Shown here in pieces: positions 23,542 through 30,662 of a DNA stretch of 49,696 bases. The stretch is from an uncultured Akkermansia sp. (lineage in GTDB: Bacteria; Verrucomicrobiota; Verrucomicrobiia; Verrucomicrobiales; Akkermansiaceae), in NCBI GenBank assembly GCA_947601655.1, contig CANQGG010000012.1, positions 1 to 49,696 on the forward strand. Reading direction: 5' to 3'. The notes beneath the pieces are model-generated. The model saw only the letters and a program-made list of their open reading frames with translations. It made no database searches and was not told where the DNA came from. A program made the translations under genes and the position numbers. Position 1 is the stretch's first letter, and each line of letters starts with the position of its first letter.

Positions 23542-24519
23542 TCAGTCGAGACAGATGCTCCATACCTGGTTGGAGCGTTTGCCGGGACTCTGTTCGCCAT
23601 TTACGATGATGGCACGTCCACACCACTCGACACAAGGTAGCACCGCCCGCGCCGCTGCCACCTCACCAACCTCACGCCATTCATCAGTTGCCGGATTGTA
23701 GCAAAGGCTTGCACTGTGAAATCCGGGGTGAGTTGCCGAGGCCGGCAGGCGCACTGTGCCGTCATCCCCGCCCAACAGGTAGATTTCTCCTCCCAGTACG
23801 GGCGCCGGGGTCGGCGCCGCCGCACAAAATCGCGGGAGATTCGTAAGGTGCTGCCATCCATCATTGGCGCTGTACTGCCATGCTTCATTGAGCATGTCGC
23901 GCTGCATTCGTCCGTCTTTGCCGGGCTTTAACCCGATGCCACCAAGGACATAGAGTTTTCCGTCCACCGCCGCCATTTGGTGTAGGAACCGCCCGCGACC
24001 GGGGAGAGGAGTCTGCTCACACCAACTGTCGGTAACAGTTGAATAGACAAAGAGGCGATTTTGGGCATCCTGCTCGCCCGGGGCGGTGCTGCCTCCTACC
24101 ACGTAGACATCTTCTCCTATGAGCGCGGCGCTGTGGCCAGTGAGGGGTATGGGAAGAGGGGCAAGAGGATCACAAACCGTTTTGCCATCGTGGTACGACA
24201 GCCGATAGCACCTCGCTGTAGCGCCTTCAGCATTACACCCTCCGATGAGCACCACCCCCACAGGGAGGGAGACCGTGGCTCCATAGCCCATGGGTTCAGG
24301 AAGAATGCCAGCTTTTTCCCACCTCTCCGCTCCGGGACACAGGGCAAATACCGCATCTGTCCATTTCTTTTTTCCTCCTTCCCAGAGGGGTGTTTCTGGG
24401 AAGTTGGCACCGCCTGCCACCAAAAGCGTTTCGTTATACACTCCGGCGTACGATCCAGCAAATCCTTCCTTATCAGGAAGTTCTGGCAGTTCCTCCCATT
24501 TGAGATTATCGGTTCCCAT
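23542..24519 (-). CDS. Kelch-repeat protein without signal peptide, NanM-like
   Basis: 325 residues. Kelch repeats with GG doublets are present (LLVAGGANFP, VVLIGGCNAEG, VYVVGGSTAPG, LYVLGGIG, IYLLGGDDG). It shares the AGGANFPE and GGCN-EG motifs with the next gene, so the two are paralogues within the NanM-like group. The N-terminus MGTDNLKWEELPELP has no export signal, and the promoter at 24531-24559 leaves no room for a longer protein, so this copy should stay in the cytoplasm. It is the first gene of the sialidase operon. A cytoplasmic mutarotase would act on sialic acid after uptake; this is an inference. Confidence 0.82.
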   Translation of the reverse strand: MGTDNLKWEELPELPDKEGFAGSYAGVYNETLLVAGGANFPETPLWEGGKKKWTDAVFALCPGAERWEKAGILPEPMGYGATVSLPVGVVLIGGCNAEGATARCYRLSYHDGKTVCDPLAPLPIPLTGHSAALIGEDVYVVGGSTAPGEQDAQNRLFVYSTVTDSWCEQTPLPGRGRFLHQMAAVDGKLYVLGGIGLKPGKDGRMQRDMLNEAWQYSANDGWQHLTNLPRFCAAAPTPAPVLGGEIYLLGGDDGTVRLPASATHPGFHSASLCYNPATDEWREVGEVAAARAVLPCVEWCGRAIIVNGEQSPGKRSNQVWSICLD

Positions 24520-24530
24520 CGCAGGGGTTC

Positions 24531-24559
24531 AGTCTAGCGAATGAGCTACACAATGTCAA
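24531..24559 (-). promoter_or_regulatory. Promoter of the sialic acid operon, very short leader
   Basis: Minus-strand -35 TTGACA (24559-24554), 17-bp spacer, -10 TAGACT (24536-24531), then 11 bases to ATG 24519. A leader of about 4 bases is predicted. No operator repeat is evident. Confidence 0.7.
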
Positions 24560-24740
24560 GAGAAAAAACACTTGGAAGCCTTCCATGCAGGCCATGTCGT
24601 TCAGTGTTGACGAGACAAAGGTTTTCGGGGAAAAGGGGGCAAATCTTGATGCGCTGAAAAATTCGCAATTTGGTTTGTTTTCGATCAGCGCGTTTTGTTC
24701 ACTGAAAGATGAAGTTTGCTCTGTACTTTTTGAGTGAGTT

Positions 24741-26258
24741 GTGTTTTTATTGGCGCGCATGAGCACCGGAGACGGACGAGAGGGAAAAATACGCGCAGCG
24801 CTGGCGAAAGGTCGGCTCGGCGGCAAGCTTGCCGGACTCAGTTTGCCGCGCCAGATCGTTACGATCGCTCTTTGGCCGCTGCTTGAGCAGGTGATGAGCT
24901 TCATATGCTCTTCCACCTCCCTCATCCTCGCCACTGGCATGAGCGATGATGGCGCTGTGAAAGAGCAACTTGCCTCCGGTATCGGGGTGACGGGGTATGT
25001 AATGTGGCTTGGTTTCCTCATGCAGGGGGCGGTGGGCATGGGCGCTACGGCTATCGTAAGTCGCATGACGGGAGCCCATCGCTTTGCGGAAGGAAATTAT
25101 GCGGCGAATCAAGCGGCAGTGTTGGGGGTTATTGCGGGAATGCTTTCGGCGGTGCTGATGTATGCGACGGCGGAATTTTTGGTGACAGATCTGCTGAGTC
25201 TTTCAGACTTCGCGAGAGAAGTTGCTCTGCGGTTTATGTACACGGGCTGCTGGGTGGCGATATTTTCGGGAGTTGTTTTTGCCGTGAACGCGGCTTTGCG
25301 CGGCAGTGGCGATACGAAGACTCCATTTTTCATCATGTTGGCAGTGGATGGATTGAACGTGGTTTTCAGCCTCGTGCTCGTGTATGGATTCGGCATGTTT
25401 GTGGAGGGACTGGCATGGGGTATGGTGCTGGGTATGGCAATTGCAAGTGTAATTCTGGTATGGATTCTCGTCCGACATGCCTTGCAGATGCGCCGTTGCA
25501 TGGGGGAAGATGCGACGAATTCCCTGGATGCTTTTTGCGTTGCGCAGGGCGAAACGTATGTGCCTCCGCTTTTTCTGCGCTTGCGTGATTTGAAACCAAG
25601 TTGGAGCATGATGGTGCGCATTCTCGATATCGGTTTGCCGCAGGCGGTTGAAGTCGGTGGCATCTGGCTCATCCAAATTTACGTCTTGCACGTTATTTCC
25701 CGGCTCGGGGATGCCTCCGTCGGCGCTCACACTATCGCCATCCGTATAGAATCGCTCAGCTTCCTGCCGGGGTTTGCGATTGGCGTGGCGGGTGCGGCGC
25801 TTGTGGGGCAATACCTCGGCAGCGGCAGTGTGCGCCTGGCACACGAGACTGTGCGACGCTGTGTGCGCTACAGTGTGCTTTTTATGGGCGCGATGGGGGT
25901 TGTATTTTATCTTTGCCCGGAGTTTTTTGTACGCATTTTTGCTTCGGATTCTCCGGGGCTTATGGCTGTGGCGGTGCCGGTAGTGCAGGTGTTTCTTCTT
26001 GCGGAGCCGTTCTATGCTGCGATGCTGATGCTCAAAATGTGCTTGCGAGGGGCAGGAGACACACGCCGCGTGACGTGCGTTTCCTATGGGTGCATGGGTT
26101 TCTTCCGCGTGGGATGTCTCTTCGTATGGAATCTTTTCTGGCCAGAGTCGCTTTCTCTCGTAGCTCTTTGGTGCCTTTTCGTCGTGGATATGGCCGTGGA
26201 GTATTTCATCCTTCAGCGTATGTTAGACGGTCTCGTTTGGGCTCGTAGACGGGTGTGA
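24741..26258 (+). CDS. MATE-family efflux transporter
   Basis: 505-residue polytopic inner-membrane antiporter of the MATE (NorM/DinF-like) family, which exports cationic drugs or metabolites against Na+ or H+. About 12 hydrophobic spans are visible in two pseudo-symmetric halves. Family-typical segments are ALWPLLEQV near residue 44, ALRGSGDTKTPFF in the first half and the matching CLRGAGDTRRV in the second, plus VGAHTIAIRIESLSFLPGFAIG. The start is uncertain: GTG 24741 follows a weak GAGTGAG, while ATG 24759 (six codons in) has no ribosome site. It is divergent from the sialic acid operon and probably unrelated to it. Confidence 0.88.
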   Translation: MFLLARMSTGDGREGKIRAALAKGRLGGKLAGLSLPRQIVTIALWPLLEQVMSFICSSTSLILATGMSDDGAVKEQLASGIGVTGYVMWLGFLMQGAVGMGATAIVSRMTGAHRFAEGNYAANQAAVLGVIAGMLSAVLMYATAEFLVTDLLSLSDFAREVALRFMYTGCWVAIFSGVVFAVNAALRGSGDTKTPFFIMLAVDGLNVVFSLVLVYGFGMFVEGLAWGMVLGMAIASVILVWILVRHALQMRRCMGEDATNSLDAFCVAQGETYVPPLFLRLRDLKPSWSMMVRILDIGLPQAVEVGGIWLIQIYVLHVISRLGDASVGAHTIAIRIESLSFLPGFAIGVAGAALVGQYLGSGSVRLAHETVRRCVRYSVLFMGAMGVVFYLCPEFFVRIFASDSPGLMAVAVPVVQVFLLAEPFYAAMLMLKMCLRGAGDTRRVTCVSYGCMGFFRVGCLFVWNLFWPESLSLVALWCLFVVDMAVEYFILQRMLDGLVWARRRV

Positions 26259-26279
26259 TCTTCGACTCACACTGTACTC

Positions 26280-26308
26280 TTGCCATGCAAAAGAAGGCGT
26301 GATACAAT
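26280..26308 (+). promoter_or_regulatory. Promoter of tyrS, predicted leaderless
   Basis: -35 TTGCCA (26280-26285), 17-bp spacer, -10 TACAAT (26303-26308), then 7 bases to ATG 26316, so transcription should begin at or one base from the start codon. Confidence 0.75.
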
Positions 26309-26315
26309 CCGAGCG

Positions 26316-27542
26316 ATGACTTTTTATGAAGAATTGCAGTGGCGCGGTCTGGTGAATCAGATATCGGATGAGAAATTGATCGACAAACTCAACGCGGGAG
26401 GTCTCACTTTCTACATCGGGACGGATCCAACGGGGGATAGCCTGCACCTTGGTCATTACTCAAGTTTTTTGATCACCAAACGCCTTCAGCGTGCCGGGCA
26501 TCATCCGCTTTTGTTAGTCGGTCTTGCCACCGGTTTGGTGGGCGATCCACGCGGTACGATGGAGCGTGAGCTCCAGCAGCGCGAGCTCGTGGAGCGCAAC
26601 TACGAGAGCTTGCGAGCGCAGGTGGAGCGCATTTTTGGATTTGAGGTGGTGAACAATTATGATTGGATCGGCAAGCTGAATGTCATCGACTTTTTCCGTG
26701 ATTATGGGAAGTACATCAATGTGGGTTACATGCTTACTAAGGATCACGTGCGGCGTCAGATGGAAGTTGGGATCTCCTATGCGGAGTTTTCCTACATGTT
26801 AATTCAGGCAATAGATTTCAAGCATTTGCATGAAACACGTGGGGTGGATCTGCAAGTGGCAGGCAGCGATCAGTGGGGCAACATTACGACCGGAATTGAA
26901 CTAATTCGCAAGACGACGGGGGACGAGGTGTATGGACTCACTATGCCTCTAGTGACAGATAGTCAAGGGAATAAATTTGGAAAGAGTGAAGGGAATGCGC
27001 TGTGGCTGGATAAGGAGAAAACTTCTTCGTATGATCTTTACCAATTCCTTATCAATGCCGAGGATTCAGAGGTGATATCGTATCTCAAACGCCTTACCTT
27101 TCTCACTCCTGAGCAAATCATGCAGATAGAGGCTGAGCACTTAGCCCGTCCCGAACAGCGCATTGCTCAACAGGCTCTCGCTCGCGAAATAATCACGGAC
27201 CTGCATGGATTCGAGGAATATGAGCGTGCGGTTCAGACCAGTAAAAAACTCTTTGCGGGTGATTATTCCGGGATGAGTTTCAAAGAGGTTCAGTCTGCTT
27301 TGCGGGGGGCGCCTCAAGTGCAGTTGCAGGAGGGTATGGCCCTAGTGGATGCATTGGTACGATCAGGCATCTGCACCTCCAAACGGGAAGCTCGCGAGTT
27401 TATTACCAATGGTGCAATTTCCCTCAACGGTACGGTGGTGAAAGACCCTGTCATGGCTGTTAGTAAAACGCTTTCGGGAGGGGAGGAATACATCGTTCTT
27501 CGCCGTGGTAAGAAAAAATACTATTTGGGGCTTTTTGTATGA
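26316..27542 (+). CDS. tyrS: Tyrosyl-tRNA synthetase
   Basis: Charges tRNA-Tyr with tyrosine in the cytoplasm. It has 408 residues from ATG 26316 (MTFYEELQWRGL). A longer frame begins upstream but crosses the promoter, so I reject it. Class I motifs: HIGH-like HLGH in DSLHLGHYSS and KMSKS-like KFGKS in GNKFGKSEGN. The tyrosine-binding DQWGN segment is present. The C-terminal S4 RNA-binding domain begins near EGMALVDALVRSGICTSKREAREFI. The stop overlaps the ATG of the next gene (ATGA). Confidence 0.97.
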   Translation: MTFYEELQWRGLVNQISDEKLIDKLNAGGLTFYIGTDPTGDSLHLGHYSSFLITKRLQRAGHHPLLLVGLATGLVGDPRGTMERELQQRELVERNYESLRAQVERIFGFEVVNNYDWIGKLNVIDFFRDYGKYINVGYMLTKDHVRRQMEVGISYAEFSYMLIQAIDFKHLHETRGVDLQVAGSDQWGNITTGIELIRKTTGDEVYGLTMPLVTDSQGNKFGKSEGNALWLDKEKTSSYDLYQFLINAEDSEVISYLKRLTFLTPEQIMQIEAEHLARPEQRIAQQALAREIITDLHGFEEYERAVQTSKKLFAGDYSGMSFKEVQSALRGAPQVQLQEGMALVDALVRSGICTSKREAREFITNGAISLNGTVVKDPVMAVSKTLSGGEEYIVLRRGKKKYYLGLFV

Positions 27543-28333
27543 TGCGTTTTTTCCCCATTCTCGCGTTAATATGTATCTTCCCGGCAGTGATGGCAACACC
27601 CTCGGCTCCGGACACATTGCAGACGCATGAGGAAACGACACCGTTGCCTGCTGCGCAGAAAGATGCCGTCAAGCGAGTGCTCTTAGCTCGTGCTGTGCAG
27701 ATTAAGGCGAATCGTCACCGTATTACCCAGGAAGCGGCAGCAGATTACGTCGCTCTGGCAAAACGGCTGGAAGCTCCGGAGGATTTTGTGGAGATTTTGA
27801 CTCGGGAAAAAGCAGGCTCCATGGTGGGACGCACAGCTTATGAACATCGGCAGATGATGGAGGAAACGACGCGGAAGTATGGGATCGATGCTCTGCAAAT
27901 CCGCCTTTTTATCGAAGGGTTGAGAGAGGGAACGCAGAAGATTGGAGATTTGCTTGACTGGCTTCCTGTGCGCGATTTATTCAATCTTGTTACTACGGAC
28001 CAACTCAAAATTTTACGCGAGGATGTTCTGCCGGAAAAACTTGAGGAGCTGCGTGGTTTGTACCAAAAAATGTTGGATGTTTACGATACGATTGATTCGC
28101 GAGAGACAGCAGATGCCGCGGCTTCGGCGTTGCTCATCTACCTGCCTGAATTTGATCGCACGGCTCCGATCCGACTGCTGTTGCGTAAAGTCGGTTCGCG
28201 TCGTCTCCCCGGCTATGATAAAATTGTTGGAGACGTTGCACACCGCCTTTCTGTGCGTCGCAAGGAATTATTTGAATCCTCCTTCTACGCCTCGATTCGC
28301 ATGGGGGCGCTTGATGCTCTGCTGTGTTTTTGA
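27539..28333 (+). CDS. Secreted protein of unknown function, possibly frameshifted at its 3' end
   Basis: 264 residues with a signal peptide (MMRFFPILALICIFPAVMA) and an all-helical, charged mature part containing LLARAVQIKANRHRITQEAAADYVALAKRL. I recognise no family. It is translationally coupled to tyrS (ATGA overlap), so it is expressed with it, although a functional link is not evident. The stop TGA at 28331 follows a run of five T. Reading on in the +1-T frame gives 41 further codons (LTGVGGFGGPYLDEELNP and so on) to a TAA at 28446, which looks coding. The stop may therefore result from a one-base indel. Confidence 0.75.
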   Translation: MMRFFPILALICIFPAVMATPSAPDTLQTHEETTPLPAAQKDAVKRVLLARAVQIKANRHRITQEAAADYVALAKRLEAPEDFVEILTREKAGSMVGRTAYEHRQMMEETTRKYGIDALQIRLFIEGLREGTQKIGDLLDWLPVRDLFNLVTTDQLKILREDVLPEKLEELRGLYQKMLDVYDTIDSRETADAAASALLIYLPEFDRTAPIRLLLRKVGSRRLPGYDKIVGDVAHRLSVRRKELFESSFYASIRMGALDALLCF

Positions 28334-28456
28334 CAGGAGTTGGTGGCTTTGGTGGACCGTATTTGGATGAAGAATTGAATCCGGCGCAATTCTGCATGCA
28401 CAATTGCCGTTACATCTGTCTCAGCGGTTATGCGAATGTGCTGTAACCTCGCGTAC

Positions 28457-28492
28457 AAAAGAGCGGGCGAGCCCCTTGCGAAGCACGCCCGC
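28457..28492 (-). terminator. Rho-independent terminator of the 28532-29179 gene
   Basis: Minus-strand stem with arms GCGGGCG (28492-28486) and CGCCCGC (28469-28463), followed by CTCTTTT. A second small hairpin (GGGAG/CTCCC around 28494-28508) precedes it. Confidence 0.65.
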
Positions 28493-28531
28493 CTCTCCCA
28501 TTTTGGGAGGTCAGGAAGGTATCAATTAGAT

Positions 28532-29179
28532 TCAGAACTGGCAGCTGTAGCCAAGACGCACGCCAAGATTCAGCTGGGTTTCTGCCTTTTCGTCTCCGTC
28601 GTAGAGGGACGGACGGCCGGAAAGACCCATGAGTTGCACGGCGAGGGTAACCTTGCTGCGCTCGGTGATGTCCTGCATCACACCGGCTTCCACGCTCCAG
28701 GCAAGACCCCACTTGCTCTTGTCTTCTTTTCCACTCATGGTCTCACCCTCATCATTCTCTGTCCATTTATCGGTGAGTTTAGTTTGGGCAATACCGAGGT
28801 TGGCGCCACCGAAGAAATGCAAGGAATCACTGATGTTCCCTGTGTAGCGGTATCCGGGCATGATGTAGAGGTTTTGCACTTCGTACTTGTCGCTGGATGA
28901 GTAGCCCTCTCCGTTTTCGTCAATGGTATCGTCGCCCGTGTTCCAGCCGAAACGAATGTTGACGGCGTGGTGTTTGTTGAAGGCGTAGAGGGCTGTCAGG
29001 TCAGCTCCGTAGGTGTTTACCTTCGGGTTGCTTCCTTCCTCAAATTTTACAATGTCTCTCAAGGCGAAGTTGTATGCCGCATTGATTTCGAGTCCGAATC
29101 CGCTCTCTTCCTGTGTTTCCTGCCCGTATGCCGTACCCAGTGCAGCACACGCCAACAATGTGATGAATGTCTTTTTCAT
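28532..29179 (-). CDS. Outer-membrane beta-barrel protein next to a recombinase
   Basis: 215 residues. Signal peptide MKKTFITLLACAALGTAYG is cut before QET. The mature protein alternates membrane strands (FGLEINAAYNF, VNIRFGWNTGDD, LYIMPGYRYTG, LHFFGGANLGIAQT, KVTLAVQLMGLSG) with acidic surface loops and ends GVRLGYSCQF, a C-terminal Phe typical of barrels. This is an eight-strand, opacity/OmpW-size porin-like fold; ligand unknown. It is transcribed away from a tyrosine recombinase gene. Its promoter carries one of the two inverted 15-bp sites in the -35/-10 spacer, so its expression may be switched by DNA inversion. Confidence 0.85.
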   Translation of the reverse strand: MKKTFITLLACAALGTAYGQETQEESGFGLEINAAYNFALRDIVKFEEGSNPKVNTYGADLTALYAFNKHHAVNIRFGWNTGDDTIDENGEGYSSSDKYEVQNLYIMPGYRYTGNISDSLHFFGGANLGIAQTKLTDKWTENDEGETMSGKEDKSKWGLAWSVEAGVMQDITERSKVTLAVQLMGLSGRPSLYDGDEKAETQLNLGVRLGYSCQF

Positions 29180-29207
29180 AGTTAGGACGCCCTCAGGACG
29201 TGCCGTT

Positions 29208-29236
29208 AGGATACCGTATTGGCAATACGCGTGACA
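29208..29236 (-). promoter_or_regulatory. Promoter of the barrel gene with a 15-bp dyad in its spacer
   Basis: Minus-strand -35 TGTCAC (29236-29231, weak), 17-bp spacer, -10 TATCCT (29213-29208), leader of about 21 bases containing GAGGGCG. The spacer consists almost entirely of CGTATTGCCAATACG. If 29230-29370 were inverted, the -35 in front of this -10 would become TTGACA with an 18-bp spacer. Confidence 0.5.
29215..29229 (-). repeat. Left inverted site, CGTATTGCCAATACG on minus strand
   Basis: A 15-bp near-palindrome (7-bp arms, one central base). It is identical to the site at 29371-29385 but in opposite orientation. The two sites bound a 141-bp segment. Confidence 0.85.
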
Positions 29237-29370
29237 TGGACAGTTAACTGTTGAATGGGAGTGTCGGAGAGGAAGGAAGTTATATGGCTTCTCCCGAAAG
29301 ATGGATGCGTGTACGGTGTTCCAGCGTTGAAAACATTGAAATAAAAAATCTAAAATATAGGCTTGACATA
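29230..29370. other. Candidate invertible promoter segment
   Basis: 141 bases without a gene, bounded by identical inverted 15-bp sites. Each end carries an outward-facing -35-like hexamer (TGTCAC leftward, TTGACA rightward at 29363). An internal rightward promoter lies at 29327-29356. It sits between a barrel gene and a tyrosine recombinase, the arrangement of known invertible promoters. Inversion itself is not shown by one sequence. Confidence 0.5.
29327..29356 (+). promoter_or_regulatory. Internal promoter in the segment, currently facing the recombinase
   Basis: -35 TTGAAA (29327-29332), 18-bp spacer, -10 TAAAAT (29351-29356). In the present orientation it reads toward the recombinase; after inversion it would read into the barrel gene. 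Confidence 0.5.
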
Positions 29371-29385
29371 CGTATTGCCAATACG
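29371..29385 (+). repeat. Right inverted site, CGTATTGCCAATACG on plus strand
   Basis: Second copy of the 15-bp near-palindrome, starting two bases after a TTGACA (29363-29368). It reads toward the recombinase gene, the mirror of the left site. Confidence 0.85.
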
Positions 29386-29423
29386 AGCAGTAGAGGAGGA
29401 GGTCTTAATATTGTTCATTCACT

Positions 29424-30428
29424 ATGAAATACAAGGATATTACACAGGAGGAAATAGCAGCCATTATTATGTTTCGGGAATTGGGGATGAGGGTAACTGA
29501 AGCCGTGGGGTATGTACAGAGATCTCTGCAGCTGTGTCGGGGTAATTTGCGACGAGCGATGCGATGCGTAGAGCTGGGGGCGGAGGAGATGAGACAGAGG
29601 ATGAAGACTGTCAGTTTTGAAAAAGCGGTGAATTTGGCGATGGAGGAGCGAGAGGGGTTGCGGAAACGCACGCAGAGTGATTTTCGTTATCTGACGCAGA
29701 GGTTCCTGAAAGTAGTTCCGGGGTTGGCGGCGCGGCGCGTGCGATCCGTGAGTAGTAAGGAGTGCGCACAATGGCTGGAGCTGGCATTTTCCACACCTTC
29801 CCAGCGGAAAAAAGGACGTGCTGCTCTCTCCTGCGTGTTTAGCACAGCGGTGCGGTCTGGATATTGCGATGTGAATCCTGTCAACCGTGTGCGGGCACCG
29901 CGCGTGCGGGAAAAGCGGATGCGCATTCTTAGTCGGGGAGAGATTCAGGAATTGCTACGTGCGGCGGGATCGTACAAGGGAGGGATATGTCTGCCGGCTG
30001 TGGCAATTATGCTCTATGCCGGAGTGCGTCCGCAGGAGGTGGCTCGACTCACCTGGGAAGATGTGCATCAGCGTGAACGATGCATCCACATACTTCCTCG
30101 GCACAGCAAGACAGGAGGAGCGAGACAGGTGACGATATACGAGCCACTGGCGCGCATCCTACAACGTATTTGCTGCAGAAAACAGGGGAAAATATGCCCG
30201 CCGGATTGGCGCCGCCACTGGCAAGCTTTGCATCGCGCTACAGGTTGGTGCAAGGAGCTTGGTCGTCCCTGGCAGCCGGATGTTTTGCGGCATACTTTTG
30301 CCAGTTGTCATCTTGCGACCTTTCATAGCTACGAGCGTTTGCAACAGGAACTTGGACACCGAAGCAGTCGTCTCCTCCGCACACGTTATCTGAGCGCTGT
30401 GGGACAGTTTTCGATTGCTTTCCAGTAG
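29424..30428 (+). CDS. Tyrosine recombinase
   Basis: 334 residues. A helical N-terminal arm and SAM-like core-binding domain (about 60-160) are followed by the catalytic domain. Expected residues are present: Arg202 in YAGVRPQEVARL, Lys229 in HSKTGG, Arg289 and His290 in DVLRHTFAS, His312 in ELGHRS and the nucleophile Tyr322 in RTRYL. The usual first His of the HxxR box is Asp286. No tRNA, prophage or cargo genes are near, so it is more likely a local DNA invertase (FimB/Tsr-like role) than a mobile-element integrase. A strong AGGAGGAGG lies 21 bases before the ATG, too far for it but 8 bases before a TTG (29411) that opens a 29-codon overlapping frame. After the gene, 30429-30662 holds nothing I recognise. 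Confidence 0.88.
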   Translation: MKYKDITQEEIAAIIMFRELGMRVTEAVGYVQRSLQLCRGNLRRAMRCVELGAEEMRQRMKTVSFEKAVNLAMEEREGLRKRTQSDFRYLTQRFLKVVPGLAARRVRSVSSKECAQWLELAFSTPSQRKKGRAALSCVFSTAVRSGYCDVNPVNRVRAPRVREKRMRILSRGEIQELLRAAGSYKGGICLPAVAIMLYAGVRPQEVARLTWEDVHQRERCIHILPRHSKTGGARQVTIYEPLARILQRICCRKQGKICPPDWRRHWQALHRATGWCKELGRPWQPDVLRHTFASCHLATFHSYERLQQELGHRSSRLLRTRYLSAVGQFSIAFQ

Positions 30429-30662
30429 GAAAAAGTCAGGGAATAGAGAGTTCTGGGAATTTCTGGTGGGAGACTCAAGGAGCCCTTCGTATCCGGAATT
30501 TCAGCGGATGATTGCCTTGCTTTTTCTTGTACTCGAGTGACTTGAGAGAATCTACTGAGTATCATAGGAGGGTTTTCGATAAAAGTAAAGAATGTTTATG
30601 GCAGTGATGGGCCTGAATCCTGCCGTTACGAGCTTATTGAAATGAAGGAGCTACCGGAGATA

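Noticed and set aside
24600..24740. Promoter of the MATE gene
   Set aside because: Several TTG-like -35 boxes exist but none is paired with a fitting -10 at 16-18 bp.
26280..26315. 12-codon N-terminal extension of TyrS
   Set aside because: It would have to be translated from promoter DNA upstream of the predicted transcription start; conserved sequence begins at 26316.
29424..30428. Tyrosine recombinase as the integrase of a prophage, ICE or genomic island
   Set aside because: No tRNA, attachment-site duplication, phage or conjugation gene lies near it; neighbours are a barrel gene and miaB.
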